Shown here one piece after another: positions 37,766 through 46,787 of a stretch of 64,000 nt of DNA. Below the pieces are notes generated by a model that searched no databases, was not told the origin of the DNA, and saw only the letters and a list, made by a program, of their open reading frames with translations. The stretch comes from Streptomyces sp. TRM68416 (lineage in GTDB: Bacteria > Actinomycetota > Actinomycetes > Streptomycetales > Streptomycetaceae), in contig NZ_JACVWU010000037.1 in the NCBI RefSeq assembly GCF_014596915.1, positions 16,601 through 80,600 on the forward strand. The letters are read 5' to 3'. The translations under genes and the position numbers were made by a program. Each line of letters opens with the position of its first letter. The first letter of the stretch is position 1.

Positions 37766-39510
37766 TCCCCAGCATCCACGAACGCGGCAGCAGGACGATC
37801 GGCCTCATCAACTACCTCTACGGCCCCGGCACCCACGAGGAGCACATCGACCCGCACCTGGTCGCCGCCTTCGACCCCCTCACCCCCGACCCCGGCCGCG
37901 ACCCGAAGGCCACCTATGAACAGCTCCAGCGCCTGCTCGACCAGCCCGTCAACGCCCTGCCCACCAGCCGACGCCCCAAGAAGCATGTCTGGCATCTGTC
38001 CGTGCGGGCTGCTCCCGAGGACCCGATCCTGTCCGACCAGGACTGGGCGGCCATCGCCCGCCGCGTGGTCGCCGCCACCGGCATCGCCCCCGACGGCGAC
38101 GATCAGGCATGCCGGTGGGCGGCCGTCCGCCACGCCGACGACCACATCCACATCATCGCCACCCTGGTCCGCGACGACGGCCGACGGCCCCGCCTGCACA
38201 ACGAGGCCCGTCGCGCTCAGGCCGAATGCCGCCGTATCGAGGCCGACTACGGCCTGCGCCGCGTACCGCCCGGGGACGGCACCGCCGCCAAGCGCCCCAC
38301 CAGCGCCGAACGCCACAAGGCGGAACGCCAGGGCCTCGAACGCCCCGCGCGCGAAGAGCTGCACCAGACCGTCCGCCAAGCGGTGGCCGGCGCCGCGAGC
38401 GAGGCGGAGTTCTTCGCCCGGCTCAAGGCCGCCGGGCTCCTGATCCACCAGCGCGTCGCGCCGTCCGGCGACCTGCTCGGCTACAAGGCGGCCCTGCCCG
38501 GCGACGTCAACGACGACGGCGAGCCCATCTACTACGCAGGCTCCACGCTCGCCCCCGACCTCTCCCTGCCCCGCATCCGCAGGCGCTTCCCCACCACCCA
38601 CGACGTCCACCAGGACGAGCAGGAAGCGGCCACACGTCGGCCGCCCGCTCACTCGCACGCAGCTGTATCGGCGCCGACTGCCGCCCGACGCTCGGCCACC
38701 CGCGCCGCCTGGACTGCCCTGGTCACCTTCGACCAGGACGGCGACGGCGCTGCTGCGGCCCGCATCGCCGCCACCGGCGAGATTCTGGACACCCTCGCCC
38801 AGACCAGCGCAGCGCACACTCGCCAACAACTCCGTGACGCGGCCTGGGCGTTCGAGCGGGCCACCCGCTCCCACACCCGTGCCGAGTACCGGCATGTCCA
38901 GGCCATGCGCCGAGCCGCCCGCGACCTCCGCTACAGCGGCCCAGCGCTGGGCCGAGGGGAGGACGGCGCGACCACGGCGATGCTGATCGACACCCTGTTC
39001 TTCCTCGCCACCGCCGCCGCGCACTGGCACGCCCAGCGTCACCACGCCCAGCAGGCCGAGGCCGCCCGCCAGGCCGCCGTCCACCTGCGCGCCGCCTACG
39101 CTGCCGCCGCCGAGGAGCCCATGGCCCGCCTGCACGCCCAGGGCCTGCGCCTGGTCCAGCCCGTACGCGACTGGGCCGCCGCCCTCCTCCACGCCACAAC
39201 GCCCGAGATCGCCGACGCAGTAGTGAACGAACCTGGCTGGCCCGCCCTGGCCGCCACCCTCACCCACGCCTACCAGGCCGGCCACAACCCCCAGGAGCTG
39301 CTGGCCGAAGCCGTTGCCCCCCGTGAACTGGACTCCGCCGGGTCGGTCAGCGACGTCCTCGTCTGGCGCCTGCGCCACATCGCCGACCTGCCCGCCGACG
39401 CGGCCGAAACACCTTCCACCCGGCCCGCGCGCCACGGCACACCGGCCTCGTCTCCCGGCTCCGCTCGGCTCGCTGGTCAAGGCGGCGCACCGCAGGGACA
39501 CCGCAGGTAA
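37762..39510 (+). CDS. Relaxase/mobilization nuclease
   Basis: A 582-residue DNA-nicking relaxase. The metal-binding motif is HADDHIHI with H124, H128 and H130, and the N-terminal SIHERGSRTIGLINYLYG segment is typical of MobP/MobA-type actinobacterial relaxases; no tyrosine at the exact N-terminus stands out, so Y18 or Y20 is the candidate nucleophile. The C-terminal half is helical. It implies single-strand transfer, unlike the TraB double-strand mechanism of most streptomycete elements. Starts with GTG overlapping the MobC stop. Confidence 0.88.
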   Translation: MIPSIHERGSRTIGLINYLYGPGTHEEHIDPHLVAAFDPLTPDPGRDPKATYEQLQRLLDQPVNALPTSRRPKKHVWHLSVRAAPEDPILSDQDWAAIARRVVAATGIAPDGDDQACRWAAVRHADDHIHIIATLVRDDGRRPRLHNEARRAQAECRRIEADYGLRRVPPGDGTAAKRPTSAERHKAERQGLERPAREELHQTVRQAVAGAASEAEFFARLKAAGLLIHQRVAPSGDLLGYKAALPGDVNDDGEPIYYAGSTLAPDLSLPRIRRRFPTTHDVHQDEQEAATRRPPAHSHAAVSAPTAARRSATRAAWTALVTFDQDGDGAAAARIAATGEILDTLAQTSAAHTRQQLRDAAWAFERATRSHTRAEYRHVQAMRRAARDLRYSGPALGRGEDGATTAMLIDTLFFLATAAAHWHAQRHHAQQAEAARQAAVHLRAAYAAAAEEPMARLHAQGLRLVQPVRDWAAALLHATTPEIADAVVNEPGWPALAATLTHAYQAGHNPQELLAEAVAPRELDSAGSVSDVLVWRLRHIADLPADAAETPSTRPARHGTPASSPGSARLAGQGGAPQGHRR

Positions 39511-39674
39511 TCCCGCTGCGGAGACGCCTTTCGGTCAATGTTCGACCTGGGCGCCTCCGTACGCGTCTTGTGCGGGTTTGCGGTATGGCGGTGCTTCCTG
39601 TGCCCGAGGACGATGCCCCTCTGTGTCCGCCGCTGATCGTCGTGGCCGGCGCCAACAGACACGGGGGTGGGAAC

Positions 39675-41324
39675 TTGTCATACGCGGAGCACCAGTCGGT
39701 GTTCTCGGCGCCCGCGGTGCCCTTGGGGACGGCGGGCGACGCGCGGGAGGTGATCAGGCACGGGGCCTACACCGAGGGCATCACGCGCCGGTTGAGCGCC
39801 GCCGCCTTCGCCCGCACGGACTGGCTGGCCGTACTCTGTGCCGTACTGGCGCAGCTGTGGAAAGACCTGAAGGCCGCCGTACGGAGGCGGCTGCGATGGC
39901 TCTTCCCCGCCAAGGAGGCCGAGAAGGCTGCCGGTTCGTCGGAGCCGAAGCCGCCAGAGGTGGTGCTGGGTGAGGACTACGCGGTCTGGGTCCGTCGTCG
40001 GATCAAGAAGTCGGCGCGGCCGGTGCCGGTCTACGGCTTCCATCAGGAGCCGGTGGTGCACGCGTGCGATCGTGCCATCCAGCGCATGCGAAGACGCCGA
40101 GTGGCCGTCGTGGCCGCGGTCGCGGGCGTTGTCTGGCAAGCCATCGCCGGCGCCCTCACTGCCGGCTGGGCCATCCCCGTCCTGCTGGCCGGGCTGTGGG
40201 GCATCTACCTGGCCGAGCGCTACCTGGCCCAGCTGCGGCTCAACGCGCTACTGGCCGGAGAACTGCACGCGCCTCCGACCGCAGTGCAGGCCCACGCCCT
40301 GCCGTACCTCCACGAACGTCGCGCAAACGGCGACCGGCACCGGTTCCTCGGTGCGGGGCTTCAGGCGTGGCAGGAGGCCGTCATCGGTATCGACGTCGAG
40401 CCCGCCCCCGAGGGTCAGGACGCCGAAGACGACAGCACCAGGCCGCTTCCGGGCCTCGGCTCACCGGCACGAAGGCCAGGTCAGCCCGACATGGCCGAGG
40501 TGGCCAAGGCCGTCCTGGACGCGCTGGCGAAGCACAACAAGCCGGTGGCCCGAAAGCCTCTGAAGCACTTCACCGCCGCTCAGCTGCACGCCCACATCGC
40601 GCGCCGCCTGGACGATCCGGCACCCTCCCACCACCGCGATCATCCGAAACTGCGCGTGGAGGTCATCGGGATCGCCGGCATCCACCACAAGCGCTGGGAC
40701 CAGATCGACGACGACGCCTGGCGCAGCCTGCACACCCTCGCCGTGGACAACTTCGGTGACAAGCCCGCCGAGGAGGTCGCCCGCCGCTACATATGGGCGC
40801 GGGTCACCGCCTGGAACGGCGACCTCGTCGCCGCCATACTCGTCCACTTCGCCTACCAGGGCGGCTTCCTGCGCGTCACCGTCCGCCCGCACATCATGGG
40901 ACCCCTCAACCCGAAAGTCGCCGGGCTCGCGCCCGCAGATCCGCGCAGCCTGAAGTGGATCGGCCGCACCGCGTTCAACGCCCTTGCCGACGTCTACGTC
41001 GGACTCGACCGGCTCATACGCCGCAAGGCCCGCAAGCGCCCCGAGCTCGACCCGGGCAGCGGACCGGTCAGCCTCCGCGAGGTCTACAGCCTCCGCTGGC
41101 TGGAGGACATGCACATGCACGACGACGCCCGCTACTACGTGCAGATGATGCAACGCCGGGTCTTCGACTCCACCGAGATCTTCCTGCGCGACCACAACGT
41201 AGACATCGCCGCCTACCGCCAACAGTCCACAGCCATCTACAACTTCGGCGTCATGAACGGCGGCACCATGACCGGCGCAGTCCAGGCCACGCCGTTTTCC
41301 GTCAACCCCTCCATGACGAACTGA
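39675..41324 (+). CDS. Membrane protein of unknown function with C-terminal matching motif
   Basis: A 549-residue protein if TTG 39675 (behind GGGGGTGG) is used; GTG 39570 or ATG 39585 would add up to 35 residues. Two hydrophobic helices lie near residues 165-205 (VAVVAAVAGVVWQAIAGAL and IPVLLAGLWGIYLAE). The C-terminal half is soluble and unrecognised. The last 27 residues, NFGVMNGGTMTG then QATPFSVNPSMTN, closely match the start of the next gene product. It does not look like TraB or a coupling protein. Confidence 0.75.
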   Translation: MSYAEHQSVFSAPAVPLGTAGDAREVIRHGAYTEGITRRLSAAAFARTDWLAVLCAVLAQLWKDLKAAVRRRLRWLFPAKEAEKAAGSSEPKPPEVVLGEDYAVWVRRRIKKSARPVPVYGFHQEPVVHACDRAIQRMRRRRVAVVAAVAGVVWQAIAGALTAGWAIPVLLAGLWGIYLAERYLAQLRLNALLAGELHAPPTAVQAHALPYLHERRANGDRHRFLGAGLQAWQEAVIGIDVEPAPEGQDAEDDSTRPLPGLGSPARRPGQPDMAEVAKAVLDALAKHNKPVARKPLKHFTAAQLHAHIARRLDDPAPSHHRDHPKLRVEVIGIAGIHHKRWDQIDDDAWRSLHTLAVDNFGDKPAEEVARRYIWARVTAWNGDLVAAILVHFAYQGGFLRVTVRPHIMGPLNPKVAGLAPADPRSLKWIGRTAFNALADVYVGLDRLIRRKARKRPELDPGSGPVSLREVYSLRWLEDMHMHDDARYYVQMMQRRVFDSTEIFLRDHNVDIAAYRQQSTAIYNFGVMNGGTMTGAVQATPFSVNPSMTN

Positions 41325-41350
41325 CCCATCAAACCCGCCAGGAGCCCCGC

Positions 41351-41746
41351 ATGCCCATCCGCCGCCAGCCCGACCCGATCCCGAACAGCCCCAACTTCGG
41401 CATCATCAACAACGGCCACATGACCGGCCCCGCCCAAGCCGCGCCTTTCTCCCAGAACGCCTCCCAGACCAACAACATCACCAACGAGGCCGTCGACAAG
41501 GCCCGCGAAAGCATCGACGACCTGCGACGGTGCCTGGAAGAACTTCGCGACCAGTACCCCGAGGTGGACGGCGCCCTGCGCGACCTCGACATGATCGCCC
41601 CGCGGCTCGACGAACCCGATCAGGACCCCGGCACCCTGCGCTACATGCTCCAAAACCTCGTCGAACGCTGCGGAGGCATCCCCGGCGTCCTCACCGCAGC
41701 CCAGCTCGTCCAGTCCACGGTCACAGCCCTGCTACCCGGATCTTGA
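41351..41746 (+). CDS. Small helical protein with N-terminal matching motif
   Basis: A 131-residue protein beginning with a Pro-rich stretch, then NFGIINNGHMTG and QAAPFSQNASQTN (about residues 13-41), the same motif found at the C-terminus of the preceding protein. The rest is amphipathic helices (ESIDDLRRCLEELRDQYPEV, then VLTAAQLVQSTVTALL), similar in style to small adaptor proteins of Streptomyces. AGGAG precedes the start. Probably a partner of the preceding membrane protein. Confidence 0.72.
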   Translation: MPIRRQPDPIPNSPNFGIINNGHMTGPAQAAPFSQNASQTNNITNEAVDKARESIDDLRRCLEELRDQYPEVDGALRDLDMIAPRLDEPDQDPGTLRYMLQNLVERCGGIPGVLTAAQLVQSTVTALLPGS

Positions 41747-41751
41747 GACTC

Positions 41752-41773
41752 CTGCATCACCATCCCAATGCAG
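41752..41773. promoter_or_regulatory. CTGCAT/ATGCAG inverted repeat, distal copy
   Basis: CTGCAT (41752-41757) and ATGCAG (41768-41773) in the short convergent gap repeat the sequence found in the XRE promoter region; both copies share CTCCTGCATNACC. A second binding site or a module boundary are both possible. Confidence 0.4.
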
Positions 41774-41794
41774 CTCATGACCACGTCGGATCCG

Positions 41795-42349
41795 TCAGTT
41801 CCGACGCGCAAGCGCGGGCCCCAGTAGATCCAGGGCTTCCTCCCAGCGGAACCGATCCGCACCGCCGCCGGCCTTGGGCCGGTGAGGTTCGTAGCTGCCG
41901 ATCAGTACGCCCATCTCGCGCAGCCGTTCCAGGCTCTGCCGATAGGCGGGGTGGGCGGCCTGGGCCGAGTTCAGATACGGCAGGACGGCAGTGGGGATGC
42001 CCATGCCGTACGCCTCGCACAGGATGCCCAGGGCGAGGGTGTCGGAGATGCCGACGGCCCACTTGTTGACCGTGTTGAAGGTGGCCGGCGCGACGGCGAT
42101 CGCGTCCGCGGGCGGCAGGGGGCGGGCCTCACCCGGTGTGCGCCAGGCCGAGCGGATCGGGTAGCCGGTCTGCGCTTCGATCGCCTCGGTGTCGAGGAAA
42201 CCCAGTCCCTGCGGGGTGGCGATGACCCCGACGTCCCAGTGCCGCTCCTGCGCGACAGTGATCAGCTTGCCGACGTCGCCGGCGATGCCACACGCGCAGA
42301 CGACGACGTACAGGAAGGGCTTGTTTTCCGGGGTGGTCGGCTCGGTCAC
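41795..42349 (-). CDS. Flavoprotein of the phosphopantothenoylcysteine decarboxylase fold
   Basis: A 184-residue flavoprotein of the HFCD type (EpiD, CoaC and related). LYVVVCACGIAGDVGKLI opens the Rossmann-like fold; PADAIAVAPATFNTVNKWAVGISDTL is the conserved PxMNxxMW-region counterpart that contacts flavin and substrate. The canonical His of CoaC decarboxylases is not evident, so reaction type is unclear. GTG 42349 overlaps the XRE regulator stop, so the two are co-translated. Confidence 0.82.
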   Translation of the reverse strand: MTEPTTPENKPFLYVVVCACGIAGDVGKLITVAQERHWDVGVIATPQGLGFLDTEAIEAQTGYPIRSAWRTPGEARPLPPADAIAVAPATFNTVNKWAVGISDTLALGILCEAYGMGIPTAVLPYLNSAQAAHPAYRQSLERLREMGVLIGSYEPHRPKAGGGADRFRWEEALDLLGPALARRN

Positions 42350-43617
42350 GCAGGGACTCCCAGTTGGCGGCTGAAACGGTGCAGTTCCGGCAGGGTACGG
42401 CGACGGTCGCGGGCCGCCATGTCGGCGACAAGGTCGCGGACGGCGGGGCGGCGGATGTCCTGGGCAGCGCACGTCTCAGCGATGCGCAGGGCCTGGTAGC
42501 CGTCGGCGAGGCGGCCCTGCTGGCTGTAGGCGCGGGCCGTCTCCACCCACAGGGCAGCCCGGCGTTCGGGTACGGGGATGTGCCTACGCATGAGCGGGCG
42601 CGCTGCTTGCAGGGCGAGTCCCGCGTCGCCGAAGGCCACCAGGGCGCTGAGCTCGTGGAGGGCGACGTTGGTGGGGCTGAAGTTGGCCCAGGCGTCCGGG
42701 CGATCGAGGGAGACGTACCGGGCGACCTCCTTGGCCTCGGCGAGGAACTCCTCGGTGGCGGCGCGGTCGCCGCCGCCACTGGCCGCGGTCACGCCGCGCA
42801 GCAGCAACAGACCCACGGCCGCGAGGTACTTCGGTGAGCGGCGGTCGTAGGAGCCGGTGAGCTGATCGGCCGTGTGCCGGACGAGGGTGACGGCCTGGGC
42901 GGTGTGCTTCTCGCGGGCCAGGACGTGGGCCTGGACCCGGACGCTGGAGGCGAGGACCACCGGGTCGCCGGAGCGTTCAGCTTCGGCCATCGCCCGGCCG
43001 ACCGCGAGCCAGGCGTTGCCCTGGTCGTGCTGTTTGAGCAGAAGGCTGGTCGAGGTCTGGTAGGTGGTGGCCAGCAGCGCGTACAGCACGTCGCCGTCCG
43101 TCGCACCGCTGGCGGCCAGGCGCAGGTCGGCGATCAGTCCGGGCAGGCTGCGCTCCAGTTCCGCATAGTCGCACGTGTAGAAGAGCCTGCGAGCAGTCCC
43201 GACCCGCTCGCGGAGAACCGACGTGTCCAAGGGGGCACCAGTGGTCGCTGGGCTCAGGCCCGGTAGGAGGGCTTGGACGAGGTCGTCGTGAGCGGCGGCT
43301 GTGGTGGAAGGGGTCGCGAGCGCGGCGATGCTCGCGGCGAGGAAGGTACGGCGGTGCATGTCTTCAGCTTCAGGATCGGCGGTGGAGGCATCGGGCGCAG
43401 AGGCGAGGCCCAACTGCTCGGGCGGAATCTTGAGTTCCTGCGCGACGGCACGCAGGACGCGGATGTCCTCCGTGCCACGGCCGCTCTCCAGACGACTCAC
43501 CTTGGACTGGTGGTAGCCGAGCGCGGCGGCGACATCCTTCTGCGAGCGCCGCTGTAACACCCGTGCCCGACGGATGGCTTCGCCGATCCGTCTTGCTTCG
43601 CTGTGTGCTTCGGCCAT
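42346..43617 (-). CDS. XRE-family transcriptional regulator with TPR-like C-terminus
   Basis: A 423-residue regulator. The helix-turn-helix is at about residues 10-65 (SQKDVAAALGYHQSKVSRLESGRG). RRTFLAASIAALATP near 100 resembles a Tat-like or linker segment found in this Streptomyces class, followed by helical repeats to the end. Start 43617 follows GGAAGGGG. It diverges from the cargo operon, and repeated CTGCAT/ATGCAG half-sites in the shared promoter are its likely operator (inference). Confidence 0.88.
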   Translation of the reverse strand: MAEAHSEARRIGEAIRRARVLQRRSQKDVAAALGYHQSKVSRLESGRGTEDIRVLRAVAQELKIPPEQLGLASAPDASTADPEAEDMHRRTFLAASIAALATPSTTAAAHDDLVQALLPGLSPATTGAPLDTSVLRERVGTARRLFYTCDYAELERSLPGLIADLRLAASGATDGDVLYALLATTYQTSTSLLLKQHDQGNAWLAVGRAMAEAERSGDPVVLASSVRVQAHVLAREKHTAQAVTLVRHTADQLTGSYDRRSPKYLAAVGLLLLRGVTAASGGGDRAATEEFLAEAKEVARYVSLDRPDAWANFSPTNVALHELSALVAFGDAGLALQAARPLMRRHIPVPERRAALWVETARAYSQQGRLADGYQALRIAETCAAQDIRRPAVRDLVADMAARDRRRTLPELHRFSRQLGVPA

Positions 43618-43689
43618 CTGCCACGGCCCCTTCCGCCGTCGCCGATCCTGCCTGCCCAACCGAGCGTAGATCAGCCGCACTTCGCCGTG

Positions 43690-43715
43690 ATGCAGCTCCT
43701 GCATAACCGATGCAG
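43690..43715. promoter_or_regulatory. Triple half-site operator between XRE gene and cargo operon
   Basis: ATGCAG (43690-43695), CTGCAT (43699-43704) and ATGCAG (43710-43715) alternate in orientation with nearly one helical turn between them. They sit in the 175-base divergent promoter region, a typical place for an XRE repressor operator. Confidence 0.6.
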
Positions 43716-43792
43716 CACCGGCACCTGGGCTAACCACCCACCGCGACGAGCTGGTTGCTTGAAGTGGCCGCACCTACCCCGGGAGGCCGCTC

Positions 43793-44230
43793 ATGGCAGC
43801 GCACCAGCTCACTTTCTCCGTACCCGCCACACCAACCGCGGTCACCGCCGTCCGCCACCAGGCGGTGGACGCGATGGCCGGCTGGAAGGCGGAACTGGAC
43901 GACGAGCTGGTGCACACCGCAGCACTGGTGATCAGCGAGCTGGTCACCAACGCAGTCCGGCACGCGTGCCCCGGCCAGATCTCGCTGGCCGTGCGGCTCG
44001 TCGAGGCCGCCCTGCGCGTCGAGGTCTGCGATTCCAGCCCAGCGCTGCCGCAGCTCGGCCTCCCGGACCGGCACAGCGAGAACGGGCGCGGCCTGTCCCT
44101 CGTCGCCGCCCTCGCCGAACGGTACGGCGCCGAGCCGACGCCCACCGGCAAGCGGTGCTGGGCCGAGATCGCCCTGACAACGGGACCGGACCAGGACATC
44201 CCCGTCCCCCTCCCTCTGCAGAGGAGTTGA
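43793..44230 (+). CDS. RsbW-like ATP-binding protein (HATPase_c)
   Basis: A 145-residue GHKL ATPase resembling anti-sigma factor kinases. The N box is LVISELVTNAVRHA (about residues 45-58) and the G1 region is NGRGLSLVAALAERYG. Streptomyces encodes many such proteins paired with XRE regulators. It is the first gene of the rightward operon, with a GGGAGG ribosome site, and 2 bases before the MurA-like gene. Partner sigma or regulator is unknown; the divergent XRE protein is a candidate. Confidence 0.85.
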   Translation: MAAHQLTFSVPATPTAVTAVRHQAVDAMAGWKAELDDELVHTAALVISELVTNAVRHACPGQISLAVRLVEAALRVEVCDSSPALPQLGLPDRHSENGRGLSLVAALAERYGAEPTPTGKRCWAEIALTTGPDQDIPVPLPLQRS

Positions 44231-44232
44231 CC

Positions 44233-45555
44233 GTGCCAACCACCGCATCCACCACGGCCCGGGCCGCCGAGGTGATCGCCGTACGCCCCGGGCCGCCGCT
44301 CGCCGGCACCGTCGCCGTCGACGGATCCAAGAACGCCGCCCTGCCACTGCTGGCCGCCGCGGCAGCCCTGAGGCGCCCAGTGCGGCTGAGCAACCTCCCG
44401 GCCAACACGGACGTCGAGATCATGCTCGCTCTGGTCGAGCAGGCGGGCTGGCACGTCGCACGACCCGTCGGTGAGCCGACGACGGCATTGATCCTTCCGA
44501 CCGAGACCCGGCACATGGCGCCGGCCCTGGCCCAGGCTGCCCACATCCGAGCCTCGTACTACCTGGTACCCGCCTTGCTCGCCCGGCACGGCGAGGCACG
44601 GCTGCCGTGGCCGGGAGGCTGCCGGATCGGTGCACGCGGGATGGAGTTGCACTTCAAGGTGTACGAGGCGTTCGGGGACCGTAGCGCGGTTGACGACTCG
44701 GGTTACCGCGTCGAGGCCGTCGCACCGCGCAGGGGCACCGTGTCCCTGGTGCTGCCGTTCCGCTCCCGCGGGGCGACCGTGGCTGCCTTGCTGCGCGCCG
44801 TCACGACCGGCCGACCGTTACGGCTGGGCGAGCCCAACCTCTCTCCGGAGGTCGTATGCGTGCTCGCCGCGCTGAAGTCGGTTGGCTGGGAGACCCGAGC
44901 CGGCGAGCGCCTCCTCACCCTCGTGCCACCGTCCTCGGGCCAGGTCGACGAGGTCGCCTGGGAAGTGCCCGGCGACAAGATCGAGGCAGGCACCCTGGCG
45001 TGCGCGATTGCCGCGACCGGAGGTACAGCACGCATCGCGGGCGTGCGGGGCCAGGACGTCGGCCCGCTGGTCGCGGCTCTCAGGCGGCTGGGCATCCCCG
45101 CCGACACCGAGTCCAACGTGCTCTCCGTCCGCGCCCAGGCGGCGCGGCCGACAGGTCTCGCTCTGCGGGCCATCGCCTCTCTCAGCCCTGGTGGGCTGGA
45201 CGCCGACTTCGAACCCCCGCTCATGGCACTCGCCCTCAGCCTGCCCGGCGACCACCTGTTCGCCGACGCGATCAACCCCGGCCGCCACGGCAACCTGCTG
45301 CCCCAACTGGCCCGCCTCGGCGCAGAGATCGACGAAATCTCGTCCACCGAGTGCCGCCTGACCGGCCCCCAACGGCTGACCGGCGCGGGAGTGGAGGCCA
45401 CCGACATCCGCACCGGCTCCGCCCTCGTGGTCGCCGGCCTCACCGCGCAAGGTGTCACCACCGTAGGTGGCCTCGACCAGCTGCGCCGCGGCCATGCCGA
45501 CCTGCCCGGCAAGCTCCGCGCGCTGAGCGCCGACATCTGCGAGGTCACCCCATGA
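44233..45555 (+). CDS. MurA-like enolpyruvyl transferase (paralogue in cargo operon)
   Basis: A 440-residue EPT-fold enzyme. Active-site parts of MurA are present: VDGSKNAALPLL (K33, N34), IRASYY (R106), LPWPGGCRIGAR with C130, the reactive cysteine, an aspartate in LDADFEPPLMAL, and DIRTGSALVVAG. It should transfer enolpyruvate from PEP to a sugar nucleotide or nucleoside. Homologous enzymes NikO/PolA act on UMP in peptidyl-nucleoside antibiotic pathways. Placement with deaminase-fold and phosphatase genes favours a nucleotide substrate over a second peptidoglycan MurA (inference). Codon 196 is TTA (44818-44820), suggesting bldA control. Confidence 0.85.
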   Translation: MPTTASTTARAAEVIAVRPGPPLAGTVAVDGSKNAALPLLAAAAALRRPVRLSNLPANTDVEIMLALVEQAGWHVARPVGEPTTALILPTETRHMAPALAQAAHIRASYYLVPALLARHGEARLPWPGGCRIGARGMELHFKVYEAFGDRSAVDDSGYRVEAVAPRRGTVSLVLPFRSRGATVAALLRAVTTGRPLRLGEPNLSPEVVCVLAALKSVGWETRAGERLLTLVPPSSGQVDEVAWEVPGDKIEAGTLACAIAATGGTARIAGVRGQDVGPLVAALRRLGIPADTESNVLSVRAQAARPTGLALRAIASLSPGGLDADFEPPLMALALSLPGDHLFADAINPGRHGNLLPQLARLGAEIDEISSTECRLTGPQRLTGAGVEATDIRTGSALVVAGLTAQGVTTVGGLDQLRRGHADLPGKLRALSADICEVTP

Positions 45556-46787
45556 CCCCCACATGCACACGCACACTGCGCCAGATCGTCGCCACCACCG
45601 ACGTCCACTCCACCCTCGACAACGCCGCGCCCTTCCTCACCCACCTCCACGCCCTCCGCCCGACCTCGCTCATCGTGGACTGCGGCGACTTCTTCGAAGG
45701 CAGCGGCTACTACCGCCTCGCCCATGGCGCCATCGAGCGCGAGATCCTGCTCAAGCACTACGACGTACTCGCTCCCGGCAACCACGGCTGGCTCCACCAC
45801 TTCGAACCGGACCTCCGTCGGCTCACCGTCTGCGCCAACGCCGTCGACGCCAGCACCGGTGAGGCCCTCTTCCGCCGTCTGCACATCGCCGCCATCGGTG
45901 GTCAGCGCGTCGGGGTCACGGCAGTCATCGGGCAGCAGGCTTTCAACTCCATCCCCGCCGACCAGCGCGCCGATCACCGCGTCACGGATCCCGTCCAAGC
46001 CGTACGCAAGGTGATGCTTGCCCACCACCACGAAGTGGACAGTTGGATCCTGCTCAGCCACTCCGGCTTCGACGAGGACCTCAAGCTGGCAGCGGCCTGC
46101 CCCTTCCTCGACGTGATCTTCGCCGGGCACTGCCACAGCGACCAGTACGGCCCGGTCCGGGTCGGCGACACGCTGATCGTCAAAGGACGCGAGCTCGCCG
46201 ACGGGTACGCGATCGCCACGCCCGTCGGACCGGGCTGGGGTGCCGGCACCACTCGTTTCCCGGACCGGGAACCAGTCACCCTTCCTGATGAGCTGGCTGA
46301 GGTGACATCGCGGATCAGGGAAGTCAGAGGGCAATTGACCGGCGTCCTGGGACCTGTCGCCAAGGCGTATCGGCACGGGATTCCCGATCGCCGCCACCTG
46401 CTCGTCGACCTCGCAGGACGCCTGCGCTCAGGACTCGGCGTCGAGGCGGTCGTCCTCAACGAAACCGCGCTGCGGCCCGTCCCGCTCGGCGACACCCTCA
46501 CCCTGGGCGATCTGCTCACCATCGAGCCCTTCGACAACCAGCTCGTTCACGCCCACGTTCCAGAGGACCTACGACAAGACCTTCGTGGCCTGCTGTCCCA
46601 CCTCACGGAGCAGGCCGGCCCTCTCGTCGCTGAGCCGGACCCCTTGCCGGACGGCATCACGACCGTGCTGACCACCGACTACCTGGCCGACACCTACCTG
46701 ACCGGTCGCACCCACGCCGCTGGGCTGCTTCTCGGCCAAGCCGTCAAGCACGTCCTCACCGCCCCTGCCCAAGGAGTCACGCGATGA
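45552..46787 (+). CDS. Metallophosphatase / 5'-nucleotidase-like protein
   Basis: A 411-residue calcineurin-type phosphoesterase with ATTDVHS, DCGDFFEGS, APGNHGW, LSHSGFDED and FAGHCHSDQ metal motifs, followed by a 5'-nucleotidase C-terminal domain (AVVLNETALRPVPLGDTLTL and FDNQLVHAHV). There is no signal peptide, unlike secreted UshA-type enzymes, so it works in the cytoplasm. It overlaps both neighbours by 4 bases and may dephosphorylate the operon's nucleotide product. Confidence 0.88.
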   Translation: MTPTCTRTLRQIVATTDVHSTLDNAAPFLTHLHALRPTSLIVDCGDFFEGSGYYRLAHGAIEREILLKHYDVLAPGNHGWLHHFEPDLRRLTVCANAVDASTGEALFRRLHIAAIGGQRVGVTAVIGQQAFNSIPADQRADHRVTDPVQAVRKVMLAHHHEVDSWILLSHSGFDEDLKLAAACPFLDVIFAGHCHSDQYGPVRVGDTLIVKGRELADGYAIATPVGPGWGAGTTRFPDREPVTLPDELAEVTSRIREVRGQLTGVLGPVAKAYRHGIPDRRHLLVDLAGRLRSGLGVEAVVLNETALRPVPLGDTLTLGDLLTIEPFDNQLVHAHVPEDLRQDLRGLLSHLTEQAGPLVAEPDPLPDGITTVLTTDYLADTYLTGRTHAAGLLLGQAVKHVLTAPAQGVTR

